From: Microcebus murinus | Lineage: Eukaryota; Chordata; Mammalia; Primates; Cheirogaleidae | Assembly: GCF_040939455.1 (NCBI RefSeq) | Contig: NC_134108.1 | Location: 4,245,501 to 4,309,500 of the forward strand | Direction: 5' to 3' | Length of the DNA stretch: 64,000 bases | The notes under the pieces: model-generated | The model's input: the letters and a program-made list of their open reading frames with translations, nothing else | Databases searched by the model: none | What the model was told of the DNA's origin: nothing | Part shown: positions 36,240-47,320 of the stretch, piece by piece | How positions within the stretch are numbered: the stretch's first letter is position 1 | How the letters are laid out: every line of letters starts with the position of its first letter | Program-made: the position numbers and the translations under genes

Positions 36240-36860
36240 ATTAAACAGCAGATTGGAGAAGGCTGAGAGAAGCATTGGCGGGTTGGCAGAAGGAGCTGAA
36301 GAAATCATGCAGAACGCAGCACAGACGAGAAAGAGATGAGAAGCAAGATCTGATCCGGAGGTTCAGAAAAGAAAGTGAAACATGTTGACAGTTGTCTAGC
36401 TAGAGTTCCAGAAGGAGAAACTTAAAGATATGAAATAAAGAATCAATATTCAAAAGATAATTAAAACGGCTGAAAATTCCCTAGAGCGGTTGAAATGTAG
36501 ACATTCTCACAGCCAGGAAGGCCAATGAGTGCCAGTCGACATAAATAAAAATCAGAGGGATTGTTGGGAAGCTGCAGCACAGCAGAGCGGAAAGGCAGTT
36601 TCCCTGCGAGGAAACAGCAGTCGGACAGATGATGTCTCAACAACAGTGAAAACAGGAGCCATAAGGCAGTGCCATTAATATCTTCAAAGTGCTGGTAAAA
36701 AATAATTGCGCATCTAGAGTTCCAACGTCTTTCCAGAATGGGGGCAACATAAAGAGATATTCAGACAGGTCAGACCTGAGCTGGTCACCAGCAGACGCTC
36801 ACTAAAGGGAATTCTCAAGGATCCACGTGAGGAAGAAGGAAGCGGACTTGCGCTGGAAGG
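36240..36860 (+). repeat. Old L1M-type LINE fragment, sense, with internal deletions
   Basis: Blocks are in L1M order: CACAGCCAGGAAGGCCAATG, AAGGCAGTGCCATTAATATC, TTCAAAGTGCTGGTAAAAAA, AGAGTTCCAACGTCTTTCCA, CACTAAAGGGAATTCTCAAG. Strongly diverged. Confidence 0.5.
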
Positions 36861-37079
36861 TCTGAGATGCAGAAGAGAATGGTCAGGTGTCAGGACGTGA
36901 GACTTGCCAGCCGGAATCCGGAGCCCCGCCACGGGACAGCCGCCTGTCACGGCGTGGTTCTGAGTGTCCAGTGTCGAGAGCTTAAGTGCCTTCTGCACGT
37001 GTGAGCCTGAGAAACAGCAATGCACTTCTTAAGCCTGATAAAAGCCATCTACAAAAAGCCTACAGTAAATTCATGTCTA
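36861..37079. other. Short unassigned spacer
   Basis: No gene or repeat recognised. Confidence 0.4.
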
Positions 37080-37820
37080 CTGGGCATCTCAAAAGTAATG
37101 TGTCCATAGCCAAATTCCTGATGTTCCTGTTTAAATCTGGAACCTTGAGAGGGAAGGAGGGGAGGGGTATATACAACCACAACGTGTAAGATGTGCAACG
37201 TTTGGGGGATGGACACACTTGAAGCTCTTACTCGAGGGGGGAGGGGGACATGGGCAATATATGTAATCTTAACACTTGTACCCCCATAATACGCTAAAAT
37301 AAAAAAAAATAATAAATAAAAATAAAAAAGGCCAACACAGCTGGCAAAAAATAAATAAATGAATAAATCTGGAACCTTCTCCCATCTCCGATGGCCAGTT
37401 GTCAACTTCATTCTTCCAGTTTTTCAGTAGTTTCTAACTTGCCTCTGCCTCTCATTATCTGACATTCTAATTGGCAGGAAATCTCATTGTGTCTTTGGAA
37501 AGTATTGAGCTCTGAACCACTCATTGTCACCCTGTTCAGGGTCACAAGCATCTCTCACCCGGAGAGTTGGAAGGGCCTGGACGCCTTCACTGTGTCTGTT
37601 CTTGGCATCCCCTTTCGAGCCAATCACCTAATTTAGAATCGCAACATTCCCCACACCTGACCTGCCTATTCCCACCCATAACAATTCACCTTCCTTTATA
37701 GAATACTATATAATTTGGTTATTTGTTAGACTGGTTACTTTCTCTCTGTGAAGTCCGCATCATTGTTGGTTTTGTTTGCTGGCATACGCTAAGCCATGAA
37801 TCTGTGTTGAACGAAGAAAA
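37080..37820 (+). repeat. L2 LINE, sense, interrupted by a young L1 tail
   Basis: Left piece (about 37080-37146): CAAATTCCTGATGTTCCTG. Right piece from 37379: CAACTTCATTCTTCCAGTTT, AATACTATATAATTTGG and CTCTGTGAAGTCCGCATCAT, ending CTGTGTTGAACGAA. The pieces join in L2 order across the L1 insertion at 37147-37364. Other parts are missing by deletion. Confidence 0.5.
37147..37364 (+). mobile_element. Young strepsirrhine L1 3' tail, sense, with 14-bp target-site duplication
   Basis: A severely 5'-truncated L1 holds only the G-rich 3' UTR tract, GGGGGATGGACACACTTGAA, the terminal CACTTGTACCCCCATAATAC and the A-tail. AAATCTGGAACCTT flanks it exactly at 37133-37146 and 37365-37378. The upstream TTT/AAAT junction fits the L1 endonuclease site. 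After the first A-rich tail comes a 16-base non-L1 piece, GGCCAACACAGCTGGC (37331-37346). A second A-rich tail follows, which suggests a short 3' transduction or readthrough. Confidence 0.9.
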
Positions 37821-37899
37821 AGTTACAAGCATTTTGTTTAAGATTAGTATCAAAATAAGCAAATGTACTAAAATAAGCAAATAAAAAGAGTAAATGTAA

Positions 37900-39800
37900 A
37901 ACTGGAATAAAATAATCCAAATTGTCATCATCTTTAGAAAATATGATCATCTATAAAGTAATCTACCGAGAAATTATTAAAATTATAATAATAAGAGAAT
38001 TTGGCAAAGTTGCAGATGCAAAATCAATATACAAAGGTATCATTGCATTCCTATTCTACAGCAACAGTTATTTAAATAATTAAGAAGATACCATTTAAAT
38101 AGAAAAGAAAAATATACATGACCTTGAAATGAACTCAAAATCAATATTTTAAGCATTTTATTAAAGTAATATCTCATCAAAGACGTTTAAGAGACATTTA
38201 AAAACAGGTATTAAAGAAGATCTAAATAAAATGAGATATACACCAAATTTTTTAAATTGAACATATATCAGTCCTGCATAAATTGATCTATAAAGTCCAT
38301 GTAATTCCAGTAAATTTTTCATAAGTTTTTCACAAACTTCATAAACTATTTCTAAAATTTAGAAGAAACAATAAATGACCAAGGATTTTTAAGGCTCTCT
38401 TAAAGAACTAATTGGAAATAATTGCCCTAATAGATATCAAAGCTTATTATATATAAGGTAGCAGTAACAAAGCCACAAAAACTTCATCAAGTAATAGTAA
38501 TCAAGGTGTGTTGTAGAGTAGTAGTAATTAAAACAATATGGCGTTAAGACAAACGTGAACATATAGAGAGCCCGGAAATAGACCCACACTCAGGAAGATG
38601 ATTTATGACAGAGCATGCATAGCAGACCAGCAGGAAAGAAATGAAATGTATAATAAATGGTTATTCATATTGAAAAATAATGACATTTCTGCTAATTTTT
38701 TTTAGGAAAAATTGTAAGAACATCCTATAATCTCTAAATAGGAAAGGATATCTTAAACAAGACCCCAAAAAGCAGAAAAGGTGGATTATTTTGACTACAT
38801 CAAAATGGAAAAGTTTCTATTAATCAAAAGATATTATAAAGTGAAACTGCAAGCCATAAACTGAGAAAGGATATTTTCAACACTTAAAATAAATGAAGTA
38901 TACAGTATACAGAAGGATTTGTGTGTGTGTATACACACATACATTTGTATACATATGTATGTATTTGTATACATATATATATACACACACACACACACAT
39001 ATATATACATAAAATATTTACCACTATTGAGAAAAAGACAAGCAACTCAATGGAAAAATTAGCTGAAAAAAAGACATAAATGAAAGAAAACAGAACAAAA
39101 AAGACAGAAATGGACATATGAATAGCCCACAAATATCTGAAATGCGGCTCAACCATAGTAATAGTCAGAAAAATGAAAATTAAGTCCACAATTTAAAATT
39201 TATTTCACTACCATCAAATTAGCAAAAATTCAAAAGTGATGCTATCAAGTGTTGGTCCGGATGTAGAACAGTGAGAACACATATGTGCCAGAGGAATCAT
39301 AAAGTGGTACAAACATTGTGAGGCATAGTTCAGTTTTACCTTGGATAGCTCAACCAAAGAATACCGGTGACTGAGCAAGCCCCCAGGGAAAACATGGCTC
39401 GTGTGTGTATACCAGGAGGCGTATAAAGATGTTTACAGCAGCACTGTTCATAATAACAAAAAGAATTGTAGAATGGGAATTCTTACCCATAGTAGAAAGG
39501 ATAAATCAATGGTAAAATATCTTTTTAGTGTAATGCTGCAAAGCAGTGAAAATTATTTAACTAATAAATTAACTATAGTTTCTTCCATCACTATATATAC
39601 ATAGATGGTGATACTGTGAAAAAAAAAAAGAATGATTAGCTGAAACTCAGGACATGGACACCTCTACAGAGAATGCAGAGGGGGGAAGGGACACAAAAGG
39701 GATAGGTCAAATAATAAAAGTAATGATCTTATTTTTTATGCTAAATGTGTACAAGAATTTTATTAACTGCATGTTCTACTTATGCCTACTTTTTGTATCT
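37900..39800 (+). repeat. Old L1M-type LINE, sense, ORF2 and 3' UTR, strongly decayed
   Basis: Ordered ORF2 blocks: GTTGCAGATGCAAAATCAAT, CATGTAATTCCAGTAAATTT, AACCAAGGTGTG-like motif region (38500-38520), GGTGGATTATTTTGACTACA, GTGAAACTGCAAGCCATAAA and GATGTTTACAGCAGCACTGT. Many stops. It contains the microsatellite at 38920-39010. Ends are approximate. Confidence 0.65.
38920..39010. repeat. Compound TG/CA/TA microsatellite
   Basis: GTGTGTGTGT, then ATACACACATACAT, TATACATATATATATA and an uninterrupted CA run of about 9 units, then TATATATACATA. The CA and TG tracts are mutually complementary and could form a hairpin or cruciform. Confidence 0.9.
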
Positions 39801-40012
39801 CACAATAGAAGTCCATTGTATCAAGTTAATAATGCCATTATACACTTTTAGATGACAGTCAAAATGGCATGGAGTAAGCTTATTTTCTTATTTTGTTTTT
39901 CATTCCATCCCTTTCCTTAGAAATCCAAGATAACATACTGATTTCAGCACACATCCACAAATTAAATACACATGGAAATATCTATTGAGTTCACCTTTGG
40001 CTCTTTGTATTT
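39801..40012. other. Unassigned A+T-rich spacer
   Basis: No gene or repeat recognised. Confidence 0.4.
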
Positions 40013-40119
40013 TCTTTTCCTTCCTTTCTTCCTTCCTTTCTTCCTTCCTTTCTTCCTTCCTTCCTTCCTTCCTTCCTTCCTTCCTTCCTTCCTTCCTTCC
40101 TTCCTTCCTTCCTTCCTTC

Positions 40120-40194
<75 letters not shown>
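40013..40194. repeat. Long homopyrimidine compound microsatellite (CTTCCTTT / TTCC / TTTC)
   Basis: About 180 bp of pure pyrimidine on the plus strand, in three zones: mixed TTTCTTCCTTCC units (to about 40050), a TTCC block (to about 40121) and a TTTC block (to 40194). The minus strand is all purine. Open frames through it (Phe/Leu/Ser-rich or Lys/Arg/Glu-rich) are repeat artefacts. It can in principle form H-DNA triplex. Confidence 0.97.
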
Positions 40195-42837
40195 GGGAGT
40201 ATTTACTACTACAAAGCTTCATATGACATAAGGATAGATCTTGGATTCTAACTGTAAAAAACCTTAGCAGAAGCAAACTAAGGAACTAGAGATAAATGTA
40301 GTGTGTGAACAGTTTTCCAAGGAGTATGTCAGTCTTATAATTCTAATTGCTAGAAGTCAGTGCTACTGTATAAATCTGATTTATGCAAATTGGACGACAA
40401 TTAAAATTCTAGTTTTGCAAATTCAAGACATTCCCAATTGCCAATATAAAAAGGTTAAAAAGGTAAAAAATGAACACACAACATTGGCAAGCATATATAA
40501 AATACGTAAAATGAAGATGTATTCTAATATTTACTTTATGCAAGAATGCTATTTCTGTAAGTTATATGTGCTCTTCTAGAAATTAAAAATTAAATTATAG
40601 GACATAATCAAATAATGAGTCTATACTTTTTAACCAACTACCACAATTCAACTTCACCATTAATTTGTAAAAGTCATAAGGAATTTTAGCATTCACGAGT
40701 GGTCTCTAAAACAACACCGGAATTTTACAAATCACATAAAATGGCACTAATATTAATTCTATGAAATATTTTACTTGCAAATCAATTTACCCATGTTCTC
40801 CTAGAGCAAGTGGCATAATGCAGTTGCAAATTGTATTACAAATAGATTTTCTTCAAATAATCACTCTCAATTCTATGTCCCCAACTAAACAATCTTGAGA
40901 TGTTTGAATTCGATTGTTTGGGAAATAATAATCATAACAATTATAATATTTCCTAAGGGACCAATGATCTAGCAAATTAAATCCAGTGAAATATAAATTC
41001 ATCACCGTTATCTTTTAATATCGGTGAACTAGATCAGGGAAAACGCAAGCTATTATTCAATAAATATCGTGTATTGTTAGCACTCAACAATAACCATGCA
41101 GATGTGTCTGGGGCCATTGAACAAGTTGCCTTATAATTCTACAGCAGAGAATTAATGAGATTTGCATTAAACAGGACCTGACCCCGAGTAAAACAATCTT
41201 ATTTCCAGCTTCAACCTAACAACACAGTGTTGCCTAAATATGTCTTCGGGTTTACTGAACTTCGCTATTCTTGCTCAGACTAACATGAAAGGGGGGGGGT
41301 GTGTGTGATTTTTTTTTAAACTATGAAATCAAAGTAAAGTCTTCGCCATCTATCTCAGGAGCTTGCGGCTTCTGGGGTCTCTTCTCCCAGTCTGTGTCAA
41401 GTTGAACAGTAAAGTAAGGAGTTTATGCAGCCCCAAGCCAAACAGGCTAATCCAAATCTCCGGCATGTACCAAATCTAGATTATTTTGAGAATATATCAT
41501 AGCACCATGAGCCAACATCACGTGACTGATGGGGGTAACGAATATCCCGAGAGTCAGTCATCCCAGGAAGCCATGCTCCTGGGCGGGAAGTTCGCGGGTG
41601 TGCTGCCGGGAGCCAGGGGACCTCCTACCCTTAACAAGGCAGGCGGGCGGGGGAGGTGTGGAGGCAGAGCCTGAGACAGGAAGGGCTGCAATGGTTCTGT
41701 CGTGCAAAGATGCCTTGTAGGCTCAGGGGCAGTATGAGAAGGGCAGAGGCAGCCAGGACAGACCCTGGAAAGTGGAAGGGTGGCAGAGCCATGGCCGGTG
41801 TGGAAGCATCAGCAAGGGGGCAGCTAAGCCTCCCTACCCTGCAAACTGCCCACCGTGAGCAGTGATGGCCACGGCGCGACAGCAAGACAAGGTTGCTGAA
41901 GGCGGGCGGAGTGAACACGCGGATAACTTGACTGTTTATTCCCCGGGAATCTCTGGAACATGCAAGCGACACTTTCTAGTGGAGTGCTTATAAAACTGGC
42001 TTCTAGAAGAGAAATCAGTGGGACTTTATGCATCAGTACGCTGGGTCTTAGAGAAAAGGAATGTAAACACTACTTTCTATTTGCAGTCGGTATGTTTAGG
42101 CTACGCAAGGAAAGCAAAGCTTCCATGCCTGAGGCAAGGATTATACAAGGCGTGTTTGAGGCAGCTGGTGTCTACTAGGTTTTCAAAGATGGGTTGCCAA
42201 TTTCAGACCTCCCCCGTACCTCCCTTTTTGAAACTATACATTTTCATAATTTTCAGGAAAGGAGGAATTGAGTATTCCTGTTTTAATCCAGATGGCACAC
42301 TGATTAGGGCCTGGGTCTGTAAGCTACCTAGTAAAATTGCTCTCTCGAAGACTCAAAGATATTTGAAGCACCTGGAGCAGAGGGTGATACGTTGGCATCC
42401 AATGCCATGAGTACTTGTCTGCATTTGTCATGTTATTAGTTGTCTATAAGCCATCTTTACATGTTAACCTTATTAACACTTCGAATGCCATAAAACAGGC
42501 AGTATTTTCCATGAATGGAGATGAATTCTTATGCATTAGCCTAAGATGGAAATCACGTTAGTCATATTTCAATCCCCTCCCTCAAGCTCATCTCAGCGTA
42601 ACTCAAGAAGAAACGGAAAGCCTACTTCTAGCAGCACGCACGTCTTGCTGCTTGGAGGGGCAGGGGGGAAGTCCATTTCATAACTGTTCAAACCGAAAAC
42701 CGAAGTGGTCCCCCAAAGCCAGGGATGTATTCTGGGCTAGACTTCTCATCTTACCTGGCTGAGCCTCACTGTTCCTCTTGATAAAGGATGCACGTTTTCA
42801 TGTACTCTATTTCTACTTCTCACCAAATTTGTCAAGG
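40195..42837. other. Repeat-poor block; candidate conserved noncoding DNA
   Basis: More than 2.6 kb with no transposon that I recognise. 40560-41280 is A+T-rich yet complex, with many TAAT/ATTA cores and a composite site at 41152-41170. 41480-41990 is more G+C-rich and carries chance frames. A G9 followed by TG repeats and T9 lies at 41291-41318. No gene was recognised. Confidence 0.35.
41152..41170. promoter_or_regulatory. Palindromic homeodomain/POU-like composite site
   Basis: TTAATG (41152-41157) and its inverse CATTAA (41165-41170) flank AGATTTG. Together they give TAATGAG next to ATTTGCATTAA, which contains the POU octamer-like ATTTGCAT. One such site can arise by chance in AT-rich DNA; its repeat-free setting makes it worth testing. 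Confidence 0.3.
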
Positions 42838-44700
42838 TCTGGCTTTTATTAATTAAACTTTTCATTTTTTATACAACTGTAGATATACCTGCACTTGTAG
42901 GAAATAATACCGACAGATCCAGTGTACCCTTTGCTCAGTTTCCCCCAGGGGTAACACCTTGCAGATGTTGACAAGGATACAGTCCAGATGCATAACATTC
43001 CCATCACAAACACCCCCTATGTGGAACCTTAATGCCATACTTACCTCCCTCCCTTTCTCCTTCGTCCTTTACTCTTGGTGACCACAGTTCCATCTCTCTG
43101 TTTCTGTAATTTTGTTGTTTCAAGAATATTATATAAATAGTATCGGACAGGAAACAACCTTTTGAGATGACTTCATTTCCTCAACATAATCCTCTGAATA
43201 GCCATCAGGGCTGTTGCATGCGTCAATATGTTGTATGCATGTATTAATAGTGCATTCCTTTTTATTATTGCTGAGTAACGTTCCATGTTTTGGATATAGC
43301 AAAGTTTGTTTAAACATTCATCCATTGAAAAACATCTCACTCGTTTCCATTTTGAGGCTCTTATGAATACAGCTGCAATGAAGATTCGTGAACAAATTTC
43401 ATGTGAACATAAGCCTTCACTCCTTTGGGATAATTTCTGGGTTGTATGGTGGGTGCTTGCAGGTTTAGTTATTGTAGAAACTGCCAAACTATTTTCCAAA
43501 GTGGCTGTAACATCTTACATTCCTGCCAGCAGCGTATGAGTGATCCAATTTGTCCGCATCCTTGCAAATATTTGGTGTTGTCAGTATTTTTCATTTTATT
43601 CCTCTAGGCATGTAGTGGTATCTCATTTAGGTTTTTTTTTTTTTTTTTTTTTTTGAGACAGAGTCTCGCTTTGTTGCCCAGGCTAGAGTGAGTGCCGTGG
43701 CGTCAGCCTAGCTCACAGCAAACTCAAACTCCTGGGCTCAAGTGATCCTCCTGCCTCAGCCTCCCAGGTAGCTGGGACTACAGGCATGCGCCACCATGCC
43801 CGGCTAATTTTTATATATATATATCAGTTGGCCAATTAATTTCTTTCTATTTATAGTAGAGACGGGGTCTCGCTCTTGCTCAGGCTGGTTTTGAACTCCT
43901 GACCTTGAGCAATCCGCCCGCCTCGGCCTCCCAAGAGCTAGGATTACAGGCGTGAGCCACCGCGCCCGGCTCATTTAGGTTTTAAATTACATTTCCCTAA
44001 TAGCTAATGATGCTGAACATATTTTCACATGTTTATTTGCTTTTTGCATTTCTTTTTCATGAAATGTCTATCCATGTAATTACATTATTTGGGGTTATTT
44101 TTGTTGTTTTAATGTTGAGTTTTAAGAGTATTTTATATATTCTTGATATCAATCCTTTGGCAGATTCTTGATATACAGATATTTTCTGTAATGTTTCTTT
44201 CAGCCTCTTAAAAGGGTCTTTGGAAGAGCAAAAGTTCTTCGTTTTGATGGAGTCAAATTTACCAAATTTTCCTTTTATGTATCATGCATTTGGTGTCAAA
44301 TGTAAGAACATTTTGCCTAGCCCTATACCCTCAAGATTTGCTTTTATGTTTATTTCCAAATGCTTTGTAGTTTTCCAATTTATATTTAAGTCTGTGATCC
44401 ATTCTAGTTAATTTTTTTTTTTATAAGGATTGAGTTTTAGACCAAGGTGATTTTTATTGTCTATGGATGTCCAAGTGCTTCTTTACTATTTATGGAAAGG
44501 CAGGCCTCCCTCGACTGAATTGCTTTTGCACTTCTGTCAAAAATCAGTAGGGGCACGTTCGTGTGATTCTATTTCTGGGTTCTCTGTCCCTTGGCGTTGT
44601 TCTAGGTATCTATCCTTCTTCCGGTACGACACAGTCTTGTTGGCGTAAGTGTATAACAGGTATTGAAATCAGGTAGACTCGTTCCTCACATTTTATTCTG
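42838..44700 (-). mobile_element. L1MB/L1MC-type LINE, antisense, split by a lemur Alu
   Basis: The plus strand shows the reversed 3' UTR (CATAACATTCCCATCACAAA), then reversed ORF2: GCATTCCTTTTTATTATTGC, ACTGCCAAACTATTTTCCAA, TGTAGTGGTATCTCATTTAG. The Alu interrupts here. The reversed ORF2 resumes with ATTACATTTCCCTAATAGCT and continues to TCAAAAATCAGTAG and TTGAAATCAGGTAG. On the minus strand near 43330-43270, residues MERYSAIIKRNALLIHAYN correspond to the C-terminal end of L1 ORF2. Frameshifts abound. Confidence 0.85.
43636..43970 (-). mobile_element. Lemur-type Alu, antisense, with 13-bp target-site duplication
   Basis: T-tail, GAGACAGAGTCTCGCTTTGT, CGTCAGCCTAGCTCACAGCA, the middle linker ATATATATATATCAGTTGGC, GAGACGGGGTCTCGCTCTTG, and the end GCCACCGCGCCCGGC. 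The linker and the GCCTAGCTCACAGCA version of the right arm are features I associate with lemur Alus. TCATTTAGGTTTT occurs at 43623-43635 and 43971-43983. The antisense junction reads TTT/AAAACC, a canonical L1 endonuclease site. It is well preserved and hence young. Confidence 0.95.
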
Positions 44701-46084
44701 CATTTCGCTTTCTGCAGTATTACAGAAAAAATCTGTTTCATTTCCCACACGATGATGACACTTTGAGCATTTCAAGGAGGTCACCTTGTGACCTCGCCCT
44801 CCCCTGTTTTTTAGGCTAACTATTTCCATGTCTTATTAGTATGAAATGATAGAACAAACTTATGATGGATGATTAGAGAAGCATCTTTCTAGTCTTGACT
44901 CCGCCACACCAATTTTAAAAATACATTAGGTCTGAAAAGGTTAGCATTTGTGTTTTTCATTATTCATGAGTCATTTTGAAAGTCATGACACGCACTGATT
45001 TATAATTTCTAGGGGACGATTCTGTGTGAGGTTTGATGCAAAAGCACATCCTTTGACTAACGGGTGAGTGCTCCTACCTCCTGGCTGCCACATGCCCGGA
45101 AGGACAAATGTATGTGACATACTGTATTTGCAAATTTGAAGATTAGGATGTTTCAGGAACTAGCCCTTGAAACTGTTACTGTATATGTTTATTCTACATA
45201 CAGTAATGTGTTACAGTTCAATTTTGTTTGAGTAAAAGATTGGTTATTGTTCATATTCCCAAGGCTTGTATTGGTTCACACATCACATCAGCCCCAGAAA
45301 AGTAATTACCATTCCTTAGGCCAACACAACTTGATAAATTGTAAAAGCCTTCCGGTGGAAGTCTTCCCATCACCTAGTTGCAGTAATAAATCAACTAGGC
45401 AATGCCATCTAAGAGTCACTTCATTACTGAGTGTGTACCGAGAAAATGACTTTCTATATTAGCATTGCTTACTTAGGAGGTAAGGGATATTACAGTAACA
45501 TGAAAAACGTGAGCTTACAGTAATATTATCTCCACCGATGTGTAATTGGCATTTAAGAAATAATAATTTTGGCTAACATATTTGGATCTTTTTTACTTCA
45601 ATATGCATTTATTTCTAACCTCTGTGGTGACAAAGCTGAAGTAGGACCTCATGCTCAGCATCTGTGAGAACATGGACGGGGGTCTTTCTCTAACGTAGGG
45701 GGGGGTTCTGTCCTGTCACCCTCCCTGCCTCTCTTTAGTCCTGTCCTGTCCTGGGCCTCTGCCCCAGAACACCAGGCTTCCTGACCTCTCTCTGGGCTTC
45801 TTGTGCTCTTGGAAAAACCTCGACTTGACTTCTACTGAATGCCTTCCTGTTGACGTTCAAACAAAACTCAGACTCTGCATAATCTAGCTCTGCCTTGACC
45901 TCCAAGGTATCCACTCTAGAGTGTCACACAATGCCCATCTAACAATAACTGCAGCAGTTCAGAGAGTGAATGGTACCAACCTGACTCATCGCTGGTGAGT
46001 AAATCCTCATCACGGGGTGAAGGTGGCATCTGACAGGTTCTGCGCTGCACCACTGCCGTCTTCCTTCTGCATTCTCTGTTTTTT
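44701..46084. other. Repeat-poor sequence, no gene recognised
   Basis: No transposon recognised. 44930-45560 is A+T-rich and complex, with a 9-bp stem hairpin (45176-45184 with 45198-45206) and paired TTACAGTAA motifs near 45490 and 45518. No exon could be assigned. Confidence 0.4.
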
Positions 46085-46250
46085 GGAGTCCCTAAGTGCA
46101 ATCCATACTCAGGGGAAGGAGAATCAAGCCCAGCCTCCCAGAAGGGGGAGTATCCACAATATTATTTGTAATTCTTCTGTAGGAAATAGTTGTCCCTTCT
46201 AATTTATTTTTTTATTTAATCATTTCCTTTTTTTCCAAAAGTAAACTTGT
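46085..46250 (-). repeat. Old L1M-type LINE 3' UTR, antisense, left piece
   Basis: AGAAGGGGGAGTATCCACAA, TATTTGTAATTCTTCTGTAG and TTATTTAATCATTTCC are a reversed old L1 3' UTR. Continuation (GGTATGGACTCAGAGATATTT) is found at 47043, so a younger L1 interrupted it. Confidence 0.5.
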
Positions 46251-46254
46251 TTTA

Positions 46255-47035
46255 TTACACAGATTATTTCCCTTTTTTTTTTTTTCAAAATATTAAGGTA
46301 TAGTGCTTTTGTTACATGTGCGAACCGTATAATACTGAGGTCAGGGCTTTTAATGTGCCTGTCACCAGAGTAGTGTACACTGTACCCGACAGGTAAGTTT
46401 TTATCCCTCACCCACTCCCACCCTTCCCCCTTCTTTCCAGTGTCCTGGACACCGTTTCATGACCATGTGCACCCATCGTTTAGCTCCCACTTGTTAATGA
46501 GAATATGTGGTGTTTGTTTTTCCATTCCTGAGATACTTCACTTAGGATAATGCTCTCCAGTTTCACCCAAGTTGCTGCAAAAGGCATTATTTCATTCCTT
46601 TTTATGGCTGAGTAGTACTCCATGCTATATATATGTATATATAATATATATATTATATATGTATGTATATATATATATATGTGCTTTTGTTATGTGTGCA
46701 AACCGTATACGTATATATATTATATATATGTGTATGTGTATATATGTGCTTTTGTTATGTGTGTATATATACATACACACACACTACATTTTCTTTTTTT
46801 TTATCCCCTCATTGGGGATAAAGAAATTGAAGGGCACTTAGGTTGGTTCCATATCTTTGTAATTGTGAATTGCACTGTGATAAACATTTGAGTGCAGGTG
46901 TCTTTTGGATAAAATGAGTTCTTTTCCTTTGGGTAGATACCCAGTAGTGGGATTGCTGGATCCAATGGTAGGTCTATTTTTAGTTCTTTGAGGAATCTCC
47001 ACACTGTTTTCCATAGAGATTGTACTAACTTATAG
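46255..47035 (-). mobile_element. Primate-age L1 (L1MA/L1PB-type), antisense, ORF2 C-terminus and 3' UTR
   Basis: T-tail (about 46270-46285), then reversed 3' UTR (TATAGTGCTTTTGTTACATG, AATACTGAGGTCAGGGCTTT, GTACACTGTACCCGACAGGT) and reversed ORF2 end (ATTCCTTTTTATGGCTGAGT, TAGATACCCAGTAGTGGGAT). The minus strand at 47004-46910 translates with [17 protein letters not shown] and then KDTCTQMFI, highly characteristic of the L1 ORF2 C-terminus. A TA-rich array (46625-46790) expanded inside the ORF2/3' UTR boundary region. Confidence 0.92.
46625..46790. repeat. TA-rich array with captured L1 3' UTR pieces
   Basis: TATATA and TATTATATAT units surround two copies of GTGCTTTTGTTATGTGTG (46681-46698 and 46746-46763). 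The first extends as CAAACCGTATA to 46709. The same 29-base segment exists about 380 bp away in the L1 3' UTR (46302-46330) with three differences. Confidence 0.8.
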
Positions 47036-47320
47036 TCCCATTGGTATGGACTCAGAGATATTTATTTTATTCTGTGGGTATAATCCAAGTCTTTTAAATA
47101 TTTCGTTGCTCAAACAGTACCAGCTTTGCCTATTGGAAGCTCTTTCAAAGTGTTTTGCCCATTTTAGTTGGGTTATCTGTCTTTGCTAATAAGTCTTTTT
47201 TCAGATATATATGTTATAAATATATGATCCCTGCCAATAGTTTGTGTTTTTACACTGTTAATGATATATTCAATCAACAAAAGCTCTTAATTTTAAATTA
47301 AGCACAATTTATGAATGCAC
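47036..47320 (-). repeat. Old LINE fragments, antisense, right piece
   Basis: GGTATGGACTCAGAGATATT, ATAATCCAAGTC, GTTGCTCAAACAGTACCAGC continue the old L1M 3' UTR of 46085-46250. From about 47155 (TTTTGCCCATTTTAGTTGGG ... AAAGCTCTTAATTTTAAATT) the sequence matches reversed L1 ORF2 instead, so two L1-derived fragments abut. Confidence 0.55.

Noticed and set aside
39962..40276. Lys/Arg/Glu-rich and Phe/Leu/Ser-rich frames
   Set aside because: Artefacts of the homopyrimidine microsatellite.
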